Shown one piece after another: positions 25,501 to 32,919 of a stretch of 64,000 nt of DNA. The position numbers and the translations under genes were made by a program. This DNA comes from Saturnia japonica (lineage: Eukaryota; Arthropoda; Insecta; Lepidoptera; Saturniidae), in contig CM065323.1 of assembly GCA_033032175.1 (NCBI GenBank), positions 7,626,001 through 7,690,000 of the forward strand, given 5' to 3'. Every line of letters starts with the position of its first letter. The stretch's first letter is position 1. The notes under the pieces were generated by a model. It was not told the DNA's origin. It ran no database searches and was given only the letters and a program-made list of their open reading frames with translations.

Positions 25501-28500
25501 CGGACGAATGGCGGCCGCTCCTGCCCCCGCGCCGCATGCCGCCCCCCATCCCGGCGGCACCCAGCACGCCGTCCCCGTAGCGCCCCCAGCGCCGCCCGCG
25601 CACCGGTGGGCGCCGCTAGCGACACCTGCCCCCGCCGCCTGCGACCATTGTCGAGACCTGCTCTGGGGACCGCTCAAGGTATGTTTTACTTACCTAATCT
25701 CCTGATTGTTAGCTCACTCGTACCATTTACGGACACTGCGATATGTGTGACACTCAGTGAGAACGAATTTACGCTTTTCTCCCCACCAGGCGATGTATGC
25801 AAATCTTACTACTTCCTCATAAGTAGCCGCCATACAATTTCGCTATGTTTTGCATACGACACGCCGCGTTGACTACGCTGTATGGTTCAGTAGTGGCGTG
25901 TACAGACACCGCGTCGATCGACGTGAGTTCCAATATCTGGAATGAGTTTGTTTTCTGTGATGTAAAACATCGTAATGAAACTATAGCAATGTCGTAGGGA
26001 TTTTTCTAATGCCCGACTGGCTAACCACCAACCTCAATTTTAAAATCTGCCGCCAAACACCAATAGGTGTTATCCGGCAGCTGCACTTGAGAGCCAGTCT
26101 TCCACTAGGTACGCTTAGCGTGAGATTGAGAAGATTGTAGCTACAACACTGAACCTATAAAGATAATAAAAAGTTGTACTTACAGAGCGGTGTTCGGTGC
26201 GTGGACTGCGGCGCTGCGTGTCACGAGCGATGCGCGGATCTGTTCGCGCCGCCCTGCACGAGGTACAAGGCGCCGCCGCCCGCCGACCGCGACCGACGCT
26301 CTAACGTCGCGCCTGTCTCGCAAGGTACACACACTATAACCGCCAGACTACGGATAGCAAAAAAAAATACATCACAGCGCTCCGCAATTTAAGTTGCAGA
26401 GTTACATAATCGAAACACCTGGCGGGAATTCGCTTGCTATAATTTAATAACTTGTGTTATATTTTAATATTAAGAATTTAATTTGTAAATTTTTGTAAAT
26501 ACCCAAAACAATTCATGAAGTCCCAGAGTTGACCTTAGAGTCGGTACTCATTCTGCAGACCTAATTGAGAAGGCTTGAAGTATACCTGTCCGTAATACGT
26601 CGACTTGGAAAACATAACGGGCAAATTTGTTAAGTAGGCTATGGGAGCGACTAAGTTATAACATCCTAAATTACAATATGATACATTACGATAACATTGT
26701 GAATAACTATCATAGAACTTAAATCGAAAGAAGGCACCGCATTGCGTTACGGGCTGTCGTTCAAAACACCTGGCAGGAATTCACTTTAATTAATAAGTTA
26801 AATATATTAAATAATGAACAGGTGTGGGAACCCTGCAGTCATCCTCCCAGCAGTACTACGAACAGTTCTCGTCGAACGTGGCCGAGAATCGAACCCACGA
26901 GGGGCACCTGTACAAACGCGGCGCCCTTCTCAAGGGATGGAAGCAACGGTAAGCACTAACGATTCCCGTATTCAAACTACTTTAACAAACACCACAGAAA
27001 CAATAACAGTTTGCATTGATTGTTCCTGTTAATGAGTGTAATCGTTTGAATGCACAGATGGTTCGTGTTGGATTCCATAAAGCATCAGCTACGGTACTAC
27101 GATGCTATGGAAGACTCGCACTGTAAAGGCTTCATCGGTTAGTACTGAACGAGTTTTATTCCATTATATTCATGTTATCACATAAGCTCAAGTGGCAGCG
27201 GATAGAATGAAACGGATTTTTTTTTACATCAAATCTGCTAAATTTGAATGTTCTTCAAAATGTTTAAAAGGGTGTCAAACGAATAGTGTGTAATCGTAAA
27301 TTTTAGATAATTCTTCTTCCTTTTTTTCCGCTATCGCAAAAAATATTCTTTTTTCGTTTTGTTTTAATATCGTATGTTTATTAATTATTTTTTTCCATGT
27401 TTTTTGCGTCTTGTTAGTATTTTTTTTCTTTCATAATACTGTTTTAAATTTCATTGCACTGCGTCACTTGATATTGATTATTTTTGTACTGTATTTGTAT
27501 TTATATGTACTATACATATAACTAAATGATTCGATACAACTACTGTTATTAATTAGCATTCTTCACAGCATCTAAAACTTCCCTAATCTTCTTTGTTTAA
27601 CTTCTGGCTATATATTTTTACTACATTACCGCCATTTTGGTTAATTCTGCAACATTAATTTAATGCATTTTGTTGGACAGTAATATCTTTGTACAAAACC
27701 TATACAAGTCGATACTCTCGATAGTTTCTAGTAATGAGGTGACGATTGAAGGTTATATGTTTGTTGATAATCTTGTGGTCATGCGTAGACTTGGCTGAGG
27801 TGATCACTGTGACGCAGGCGTCGCCCGCGCCCGGACCGCCCAAGAAGTGCGACGACAGATCCTTCTTTGACGTAAGTATTCATTATGATTTTTTTTTTTT
27901 GACTGACTATACTGTTAGCCTTAGGGGCCCTGGATCCTCTGACGGCTTTTACAACTTCACCGGACTTGATATTCATTATGAACTCTGCACATAGTAATGT
28001 ATGAACTTCAACAAGTCCGCGTTTAGAAACTACCTACTGCTTTCTTCCTACGTGTAATACAAAACATAGAAAGCCGTTACAATTCTGCATCATTACTTTA
28101 TTAGAGTTTCGGATCGCAATTATATAATTAAGAAGACTGTTACGCGCGACGTCTCTTATTTTTACGTGGTTTTCTTCGTCAAATAATCTATACTAATATT
28201 GTTAAACTGAAGAGATTGTTTGTTTATTTGAACAAGCTAATTAGTCTACCACTCTACTGGAAACTACCTGTCAGAGTTGCAAAATTGTTTTTGCATTTTA
28301 TGGTATATTTATTGACGAATTCTTCACGCTACAGCCCTAAGAGGCGGAGCAGTAGCCATGACACTAAATCATTCTGACGAGCTGTAGGCATGTACGGGAA
28401 GTCAGAATAACGATAGTCTAAACGGTGCATTGGCGGCGTCGCGGTGGAGAGTCAGTCGAATAAATTTAACACGGGTGAAACTGTGGGGCACTAATAGTAT

Positions 28501-28665
28501 TTAATATTTGAATAATCAATGCCGTAACAACTGATGAAAATATGGTTGACATTATTTGTATATGAATTGTAGTTGCGCACGAGTCGGCGTACGTACAATT
28601 TCTGTGCAAGCGACGCGAACGCAGCGCAGGAGTGGATCGAGAAGCTGCAAGCCTGTCTGCAGTGA
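486..28665 (+). CDS. Sbf: Sbf (MTMR5/MTMR13-like pseudophosphatase), 3' 28 exons
   Basis: SET-domain binding factor, a catalytically inactive myotubularin that in animals pairs with active myotubularins and, through its DENN module, acts on Rab GTPases at endosomal membranes. Exons: 486-621, 757-878, 981-1078, 2901-3066, 3344-3449, 4368-4502, 5733-5901, 6430-6572, 8327-8484, 8910-9064, 9291-9489, 10197-10328, 10788-10893, 11508-11659, 12279-12442, 15063-15285, 16151-16286, 16785-16967, 17403-17573, 17924-18097, 18310-18461, exon 22 (18946-19093 or 24777-24924), exon 23 (20022-20282 or 25418-25678), 26186-26324, 26822-26948, 27058-27137, 27789-27871, 28573-28665. Every donor is GT, every acceptor AG, and all phases agree. 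With one copy of exons 22-23 this gives about 1,369 residues and a TGA stop at 28663-28665. Vertebrate homologues are about 1,850-1,900 residues, so roughly the first quarter (DENN) is off the left edge. Family assignment is firm; individual splice edges are inferred from consensus sites and phase. Confidence 0.93.
1200..2235. mobile_element. TE-like block bounded by TATCGATA-rich ends
   Basis: Both ends (about 1235-1340 and 2130-2225) are crowded with copies of TATCGATA and TATCGATATATCG. The left end read forward resembles the right end read in reverse (AAAGTATCGATATA), as expected of terminal or subterminal inverted repeats. The interior has no intact ORF, only a short translatable stretch near 1540-1620. 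It also contains a CA repeat (about 1963-1980). It lies in the intron between Sbf exons 3 and 4. Family unassigned; a non-autonomous DNA transposon is the best guess. Confidence 0.35.
1963..1980. repeat. CA dinucleotide microsatellite
   Basis: A short run of about nine CA units in Sbf intron 3. No other role is visible. Confidence 0.8.
5230..5670. mobile_element. Foldback/MITE forming a near full-length hairpin
   Basis: The outer 22 bases (5230-5251) are perfectly repeated in inverse orientation at 5649-5670. Further pairing continues inward: about 5299-5350 pairs with 5545-5595, and 5371-5404 pairs with 5483-5516 with one mismatch and one indel, leaving a loop of under 80 bases that itself contains a GCATCGC/GCGATGC stem. 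It sits in the intron between Sbf exons 6 and 7, in transcribed sequence. No transposase is encoded. It is a non-autonomous element of the foldback type. The flanks outside 5230 and 5670 show no clear target duplication. Confidence 0.8.
5733..9064 (+). CDS. Sbf: Sbf exons 7-10: GRAM domain and linker
   Basis: Exons 5733-5901, 6430-6572, 8327-8484 and 8910-9064 (visible residues about 255-463). Exon 7 encodes the GRAM beta-sheet ([14 protein letters not shown], then [16 protein letters not shown]). Exon 8 has [11 protein letters not shown] and [17 protein letters not shown]. Exon 9 continues with [18 protein letters not shown], as in vertebrate SBF proteins, then a histidine-rich stretch (HHHHQTKHH). 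Exon 10 is a basic linker ([25 protein letters not shown]). GRAM domains bind phosphoinositides. The exon 9 donor is GTACTA after CTCAA (8484), chosen because it restores K-GFAKK across the junction. Confidence 0.88.
6650..7000. repeat. Repeat tail, LINE 3'-UTR-like
   Basis: Contains the GTCTGTCTGTTTG stretch, 'ACGGTTTGACCGATT' and repeated ATGAAATTT-GTACAC motifs that are common in untranslated tails of lepidopteran repeats. No ORF. It lies in Sbf intron 8. Class assignment is inferred from general appearance only. Confidence 0.4.
7755..8225 (+). mobile_element. Retroelement fragment: restriction-like endonuclease domain ORF
   Basis: An open 156-codon frame inside Sbf intron 8, not phase-connected to the host gene. 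It contains SRPDIFLYS, then [11 protein letters not shown], then [15 protein letters not shown]. This RPD...ELTVPWE...EVG pattern is the signature of the PD-(D/E)XK-like domain found at the C-terminus of retroelement polyproteins in many animals. No reverse transcriptase is visible upstream (6573-7750), so it is a 5'-truncated copy. A run of ten G (8148-8157) follows the domain. Superfamily call is from memory of motif patterns; the exact clade is not resolved. Confidence 0.55.
9291..12442 (+). CDS. Sbf: Sbf exons 11-15: start of myotubularin-like domain
   Basis: Exons 9291-9489, 10197-10328, 10788-10893, 11508-11659 and 12279-12442. Exon 11 ends with the family motif [10 protein letters not shown](S), and exon 12 has [28 protein letters not shown], the start of the myotubularin phosphatase fold. 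Exon 13 carries the KGVMGMLKS linker ending SSLEQ. Exon 14 starts ERYLATVV. Exon 15 is a glycine- and arginine-rich insert ([13 protein letters not shown]). Exons 11 and 14 are markedly GC-rich against their introns. Exon 15's acceptor (TTGAGTAG at 12271-12278) has a poor pyrimidine tract but restores phase and the RS-VLGRN junction. Confidence 0.85.
10500..10745 (-). repeat. Repeat family C, copy 1, interrupted by a small retroposon
   Basis: Shares 'GTCGAATAAATTTAA' followed by a GTGAA.C.GTGG tail and an ACGATAG core with copies near 14808-14945 and 28340-28500. This copy is split by an 82-bp insertion (10569-10650). Short lepidopteran LINE-tail or SINE-like repeat; exact class not determined. 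The strand is arbitrary. Confidence 0.5.
10558..10661 (+). mobile_element. Tiny retroposon with 11-bp target-site duplication
   Basis: The 11-base sequence CAACGATAAGA occurs at 10558-10568 and again at 10651-10661. Between them is an 82-bp insert (10569-10650) beginning CTTCGGTGAAG and ending in an A-rich tail (ATAAATAAAAAAAA). The duplicated bases and the tail are the marks of LINE-driven retroposition. A related insert is at 27889-27969 in the opposite orientation. The insert body is only about 65 nt, so it is either a very 5'-truncated LINE end or a retroposed small RNA. Confidence 0.8.
12480..12560 (+). repeat. Head of LINE-tail repeat family B
   Basis: Begins TAGCTGTTCCCGCGACTCC and continues with a GCGTGGG stretch, the common opening of lepidopteran LINE 3' ends. 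Related heads are seen at about 15455 and 55935. It follows the donor of Sbf exon 15 by about 40 bases. Confidence 0.45.
13718..13759. repeat. Perfect 42-bp palindrome inside the R1 fragment
   Basis: Bases 13718-13738 are exactly the reverse complement of 13739-13759 with no spacer; the centre is GATGACGTCATC. It falls in the codons for [11 protein letters not shown], where R1 proteins normally end differently, so it probably arose by a local inverted duplication. Confidence 0.9.
13911..14146 (+). other. Structured 3' UTR of the R1-type LINE (four perfect hairpins)
   Basis: Four stems without mismatch: 13911-13920 with 13932-13941 (10 bp), 13954-13960 with 13966-13972 (7 bp), 13980-13991 with 14012-14023 (12 bp, loop 20), and 14125-14132 with 14139-14146 (8 bp). 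In non-LTR elements the 3' UTR is what the reverse transcriptase recognises; that role here is inferred. Confidence 0.65.
14640..14950 (+). repeat. Repeat family C, copy 2
   Basis: Shares with 28190-28500 the order: TTGAACGCGCTAAT-like stretch, poly-T/A segment, GAGTCACCATGAACG-like segment, AACAACGATAG, GTGCG.TGTGG, then CAAATAAATTTAACAC. Undisrupted here, which shows the target site into which the small retroposon at 10569-10650 jumped. Confidence 0.5.
15063..18461 (+). CDS. Sbf: Sbf exons 16-21: pseudophosphatase core
   Basis: Exons 15063-15285, 16151-16286, 16785-16967, 17403-17573, 17924-18097 and 18310-18461. Exon 16 has [20 protein letters not shown] and [15 protein letters not shown]. 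Exon 17 has [24 protein letters not shown] and the active-site loop [11 protein letters not shown]; active myotubularins have HCSDGWDRT here, so the catalytic Cys and Arg are replaced (Leu and Val), as in the SBF subfamily. Exon 18 has [26 protein letters not shown]. Exon 19 has [15 protein letters not shown] and [11 protein letters not shown]. Exon 20 has LFDYIDKQ and SPLFYNFLY. Exon 21 has [12 protein letters not shown]. This is an inactive phosphatase fold that in the family binds active myotubularins. Confidence 0.92.
15455..15700 (+). repeat. LINE-tail repeat family B, copy
   Basis: Shares GGGTGTTCCTTAGAAGATAG, TTTTTTGTAGGT, GCTATATCTCTTA, and AATTGATTCACCATGA with copies at 52261-52570 (+), 55930-56140 (+) and 56400-56715 (-). 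No ORF. It lies between Sbf exons 16 and 17. Confidence 0.65.
16330..16445 (+). repeat. Hairpin-containing repeat family H, copy 1
   Basis: Has GGTAAGCACAGTACAAT, then TGCGACCAC pairing with GTGGTCGTTG across an ACAATCAATC loop. Related copies lie at 38872-39035 (-) and 53880-54050 (+). Confidence 0.55.
18666..18681. repeat. AAT trinucleotide microsatellite
   Basis: Five AAT units in Sbf intron 21, about 30 bases before the left edge of the duplicated segment. Confidence 0.7.
18946..19093 (+). CDS. Sbf: Sbf exon 22, copy a
   Basis: Encodes (G)[19 protein letters not shown]..., ending PNTVELQ: the C-terminal edge of the myotubularin-like domain (MPDAFT and [13 protein letters not shown] are family motifs). 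It enters in phase with two bases already supplied by exon 21 (GG) and leaves in phase 0. Differs from exon 22b at three sites, all silent. Confidence 0.9.
19434..19826. mobile_element. MITE with TTAA-flanked inverted ends, copy 1
   Basis: Starts TTAAAAACCCCGTCCGATCC and ends with the near-inverse GGATTCGACGGG followed by a T-run and TTAA. A second full copy is at 47131-47532. Both outer ends carry TTAA, the target of piggyBac-type transposases, though a TA target (Tc1/mariner type) would also fit. The GC-rich centre (GGCGGCGCGG) is shared by both copies; no ORF. Confidence 0.7.
20022..20282 (+). CDS. Sbf: Sbf exon 23, copy a (first half of C1 domain)
   Basis: Encodes [19 protein letters not shown], an alanine/proline-rich spacer, then [17 protein letters not shown], the first zinc ligands of a C1 domain (H-x12-C-x2-C). 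Phase 0 at both ends. Differs from exon 23b at two positions, both silent. Confidence 0.88.
20330..20745 (+). mobile_element. tRNA-derived composite SINE, copy A
   Basis: Left module from about 20330 (GTGCCTCTCAGTGAGAACG) and a tRNA-like module from about 20484 with a degenerate A box (ATGGTTCAGTAGTGG) and a B box (GAGTTCGAATATC). Close relatives at 25735-26138 (duplicate), 32920-33380, 48808-49110 and 59320-59540. Confidence 0.7.
20746..22590. other. AT-rich inter-copy sequence without a gene
   Basis: Sequence separating the duplicated exons from the P-like transposase remains. Very AT-rich from about 21700 to 22500, with an imperfect direct repeat (about 21746-21836 and 21949-22040) and, at 21373-21480, a diverged match to the left edge of the duplicated segment. 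No coding region supported. Confidence 0.6.
22960..24470 (-). mobile_element. P-element/THAP9-like transposase, broken
   Basis: Reading leftwards from about 24350: [28 protein letters not shown], then [17 protein letters not shown] (first catalytic Asp in FDEM), FEDIGSG; a frameshift near 24000-24030; then [31 protein letters not shown] (second catalytic Asp in SDQ); further left [18 protein letters not shown] and [18 protein letters not shown], the insertion-domain region of P transposases. Stops and frameshifts make it inactive; no THAP DNA-binding domain or terminal repeats were recognised. It sits between the two copies of Sbf exons 22-23. Confidence 0.8.
24777..24924 (+). CDS. Sbf: Sbf exon 22, copy b
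   Basis: Same protein as exon 22a. Acceptor TTTGCAG, donor GTAATT. Like 22a it needs two bases from exon 21 (GG+G). If it followed exon 23a (phase 0) the reading frame would be GTA CGA CAG ... and hit TGA at the tenth codon, so 22b cannot be used downstream of 23a in an open message. Confidence 0.88.
25095..25220. mobile_element. MITE remnant inside duplicated copy 2
   Basis: Matches the right third of the MITE at 19434-19826, including the CTATATACCCTTTTCGGAT end and the GGGG-T-run-TTAA terminus. The left part is missing, so the deletion post-dates the insertion and the duplication. Confidence 0.7.
25418..25678 (+). CDS. Sbf: Sbf exon 23, copy b (first half of C1 domain)
   Basis: Same protein as exon 23a, with two silent changes. 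Joined in phase 0 to the exon at 26186 it completes the C1 zinc-binding pattern. Confidence 0.88.
25735..26138 (+). mobile_element. tRNA-derived composite SINE, copy B (within duplication)
   Basis: Duplicate of the SINE at 20330-20745, with scattered differences. Its right end coincides with the right limit of similarity between the duplicated segments. Confidence 0.7.
26186..28665 (+). CDS. Sbf: Sbf exons 24-28: C1 (second half), PH domain, stop
   Basis: Exon 26186-26324 has [20 protein letters not shown], completing C1 (C-x2-C-x4-H-x2-C-x7-C); exon 26822-26948 ends with the PH opening [17 protein letters not shown]; 27058-27137 gives [15 protein letters not shown]; 27789-27871 gives [15 protein letters not shown]; 28573-28665 gives [25 protein letters not shown] and TGA. 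This matches the C-terminal PH domain of SBF1/SBF2. C1 plus PH suggests membrane-lipid binding at the C-terminus. Confidence 0.92.
27877..27981 (-). mobile_element. Tiny retroposon with 12-bp target-site duplication
   Basis: TATTCATTATGA is present at 27877-27888 and 27970-27981. The 81-bp insert between starts with a T12 run (poly-A tail read on the minus strand) followed by sequence that, reverse-complemented, matches the insert at 10569-10650 (GTGAAG.TGTAAAAGCCG and AGGGGCCCCTAAGG in common). It begins only 17 bases after the donor of Sbf exon 27. Confidence 0.85.
28190..28500 (+). repeat. Repeat family C, copy 3
   Basis: Contains TAACGATAGTCTAAACGGTG, GTCGAATAAATTTAACAC and a GGGTGAAACTGTGG end shared with 14640-14950 and 10500-10745. 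It lies in the last Sbf intron. Confidence 0.5.
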
Positions 28666-31600
28666 GCACACTCTCGTACACTCACACATACACTACCTAC
28701 TACACGATTTCGGCGAACACGCACACAATACGACAATCTTGTGCAAGAACAACGTTACAGATTCTATCCTTTAAATAATTTAATATACATAAATTAACCG
28801 TAGGGAGACGGTATTTCTGGGCCTGAATGTAATAAGTTGGAGTATGATTGATTAAAATGGTTATATTTTTGTATTTAAAAAATACGTTACGTACGTTAAA
28901 AGTAAATTAATGAGTGAATAAACAATATCGATAATCGTTTAACGTGAGCGAGTTCATCAATAACATTAAATCAAATTATGCATTAGATTTAACAGACTCA
29001 AGTTATAAAATAATAATATATTTTTATACAATTCATTCAAGTTTACAAATCGATTAAAGAGATACCTTTTCATAAGAACTGTATTTTTAGTCTATGTCTT
29101 ATATCTCTGGAATACAATTATAATACCCCTTTGCCCTCGTTATACATAAATTTCGTGCTGTTATTATTTTTAAATATTAAAGGCCTTACTTATAGTCGTT
29201 GATTAACTGTAAGCAATGCTTATCATTAGCTCAATTTTCTTCTAACAATGTAGATTAGACAAAGAGGGAATCAGTGTTGAAACTTGAAGATATTTTTATA
29301 AGTATGGTCGCATATACTTTTATTTTGTTTCTAATCCTCCAATTCCTCCTCACTTTAAGAAATATCAACGTTCTAAAAATAATTTCTTCAAGTATATTTT
29401 TTCACGAAACATCTTAAAATTTTGCTTTCAGATTGCCAAAATCGTTAGAATTTTTAGTGTACGTTTTATAATGTATTAGCTGGTAATTGACACCATTTTC
29501 ATATTTTTACATCCAGGCCCACGCCCAACATTGCGAAAGAATAACCGTCTCCTTTCGCAAAAATTATTACACTCATAAGAAATAATTACGAAATTTATCT
29601 TCTTTTCTGACTACTAATTAAATTTTAAATTAAATTTTGTGACAATCAAATTAACAATAATAATTTGTAACAATAATTAAATTTTGTGACAATCAAAGAT
29701 TAAATATAGATAAATAAAAACGAAATACTGTTCATTAGTAAGCGGATCAATTGAATAAGGTGTGTAACCTTCGGTGTACGATTTGGATATTTTTTGTTTT
29801 AAAACCTTAGTAATATTCTGAAAATTTTCTGGGGAGATTGGTAAATTGAGGAAAATTTGAAATTACCTTTTTCTGAAGTCAAGACCGTAACTCACGATTC
29901 GAACGATGACTGCGCGTAACTCTTAATTGGTTTTATTCGTTATGATCTTGGACAAGTTTTCAGGAAAATAAATTCGGAATAGGTGGCGCTGTAACCGAGT
30001 TATTAACTATTGGAAAGAGCAGAGCAACGTTTTCCGGACCAGATAGTATTCAATATTTTACAATTTGTTTCTAATGTTAGGAAACGTTCTTATTTGGAAA
30101 GTAAATACAGGTAGTTCTGCAGATTTTCAATACGACATCATGGCGAGTATAGGTTATATGAAATCGTTTATATAGCACTCAACTTATAAGGAAATTACGA
30201 GACAAAGTTTGAGTATGAAGAAAATGTTTTATTCTTCGAAGTAAAATTTCAGATAGTAGTATGTAGGTCACCCGTAACAAAGACAGTTTACGTACATTCT
30301 GTCCACTGTGTGAAAGTAAAGGTAAGCGCCGATACGTGAGTGCTTAGTTTCATAGGAATTTTTGATAAAATGATTATTCAAGAGCATTGTGTAGTTACAG
30401 GCAATGCAATTATTTATGGTAAACGTTAGTCTAGTGTCGACAGGTATATTTAGAATTATAGTGAATATTGTTACGTTGGATGTAAATGTAAATAATTTAA
30501 TTATGGTTGTGTAAAGACTTTCGTTCCATTATTACGTATTTTTCTTGTTTATTATTTTCTTTGTAGTTTTATTGTTTGGTATTTTTCGATGTTTGTGTAT
30601 TTATTATCGGCTCAATTGAGGTCTACGTTACTGTTCGATACTCGAGTTTTATGTTATAAGTGTTTTAACAGTAGAGTTTCGCTTCACTTAGTTTTCATGT
30701 AACGTCAATGATAATAGAATTTTTCTGTTGTATCAGCATTATATTGCGTCGTACCGAGCGGAGGTTAAGAAGGGTTGTTCAGAGTATGTCGTGGGTGGAT
30801 GTTTCGTGTTTATAAGTTTTGAAAAGTCTTTAATTCAGTCTCTATTATTATGTAAACAAAGTCTAGTAGCCTGGTCCAGTAGATTTTATATATACATATA
30901 TTACATCTAGGGGATACTCTGTTTAAATAAATGTCGAAACCGCAACGCGAGTAAATAAAATCCTATACACTATTGTAGAAAACTAAAATAACGTTAACGT
31001 ATTTTTATTTACTTATCGTTAGTTATTTAGTTAAAATGTAATGTAGGTAAAAGATAAGGTTACGTAGTATTTTTAAAATGTATGTTTAAATCTGCTCAAA
31101 TTAATTTCACTATATAGAAGTGAAGGAATTTAGAGTTATCAAGCTTTTACATTATATTTACGTAAAACAATCATAAACATGCGCGAAGATCTCAATTGAG
31201 CGCGCTGTTCGATCCTTGAAGTCTCGTCCACGAAATCGAAATCGATATATTCAGTATGATATCAAAGATATTTAGTATAGGTTTCTTTCGAACATGCATG
31301 TTCGGAGTAAATGAATGTAATCGTAAAATTTTCACAATATATCTTTATGTACGTTTCTTTGAAACAAACTATTTGTTAACAGATAAAGTACTTGTGAAAA
31401 TGTTTCAAGGTAGAAAAATCTATTGGGTACCCTATGCGTTAATAAATATGTTATCATGTTATGAGTTCAAGATACTTTAGCGTCTTTACTGGTTCATATG
31501 TCCTTTAAAATGTAAATGATAATATTATATTTAGTTTTAATATGTACCTAATATGTTAATTCTAAAATATTTTTAATTTTATTCTTTAATTAGGAGGGAA

Positions 31601-32900
31601 TCTCACACTAATGAGTTAACCCTGTGATGTAAGGACGAATGTGTTTCGTTTGGAACCTTGGTACTTCACATTATTCATTTTTACGATTTACGACTTTATC
31701 GTGCCGGTATAAATATCGATTTATAATGCCGTATAAATTTAGGATTCTTTAGTTATCATAAGAAATATATGATTATTTTTCAAGAATTTGTAAAAATTTC
31801 CACCGGTCTCTTTGTTCGATACATTCGTTCTAAAGCAAGCTATTTATTGTTATAATATACTCATCGGTAAATTTTGTACGTTATTATTAGGTTTTTTTTC
31901 CTGTAAATAAGTTGCATTATTGTGTTTGACATATCCTGTGTTAGTAGTGGTGGTCGTTAATTGTGACGTGTCTGGATTATGGTATAATTTCATGTTATAT
32001 GTACAGTCGGAGACAGATTTAGTTGAACGAGAAATATTTTTTCAGGCGCCTACGTCATACCTCCGGAAGGATTATTATATTATTATAGGGGTGAGATATA
32101 ACAGGTAAAATAAGAAACCTATATCTCCTGATCCAGAGAAATAACCCTTCCAAAACCTGTTTACCTGATAGTACTATAATTGTTAAAATAAAGTGCTTGT
32201 TCTAAGTCATATTTGTTTGTATCTTTCTCTAAACATCCTTAAGCTTGTGTAGAGAAGAGCATGTTGCAAACTGAAACAGTTTACTTGGGACTGTGGGACA
32301 GGTACCTACGCGTAGGAATTTTGTTCAGTTTACAGATATAATAGTTCCAAATTGTTATTTGTAAATATTTGCCATTTTAAACTATTCCGAGAAATATGCC
32401 TCGCTCCTATGATATATGTTAGTAAAAGAAGTAAAGTTTTGTATTGATATTTGTTGTATAATGAGTACAGAAATCCTTGAAATTCCAGATAAAATGACCG
32501 TAGTGCGCCATGATTTAAGTGGTGAAAGTTATAAAATGCTTTGTTTCGTACGTTTTCCTCGAAAAACTAAAACAATTGTTAAGTAAAAGTTATTATGGTT
32601 AGGTTTAGAAGATACTAAATCTGTGTTCGACTTTCTAGTGGGGTTTGTTGTGTAAATAAAGTTTATTTTTACTGTGGCAGATTGCATTTAAATAGCTCAT
32701 ATTGGTCGCTCGCGAGTTATGGATGTTAAGCTATTACTGTATTGTAGGATAGAGTTTTATAGTTATTGTTTCGAAGTAGCACATTTTTTATAATTTATAA
32801 AATTGAGTGTGAAACAGTAGAAGAACCGCCCTATTTGTGCTTTAAATACTCGTATGACGTATGTAGTTCACGTGGCCGCGTTTTATTATATAACAAAATA
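28666..32900 (+). other. Sbf 3' flank / candidate 3' UTR, no gene seen
   Basis: AT-rich, no ORF with coding character. An AATAAA at 28917-28922 is the nearest candidate polyadenylation signal, 250 bases after the Sbf stop. Further AATAAA-like hexamers occur downstream, so the UTR length cannot be fixed from sequence alone. Confidence 0.5.
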
Positions 32901-32919
32901 TATTCAATAATATTTATCA

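Larger units (their letters stand above)
24541..26138 (+). repeat. Duplicated segment, copy 2 (Sbf exons 22b, 23b)
   Basis: Second copy of 18710-20740. Has only the right third of the MITE (about 25095-25220). Continues directly into intron 23 and the next Sbf exon at 26186, so this copy is the one contiguous with the 3' end of the gene. Confidence 0.92.
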
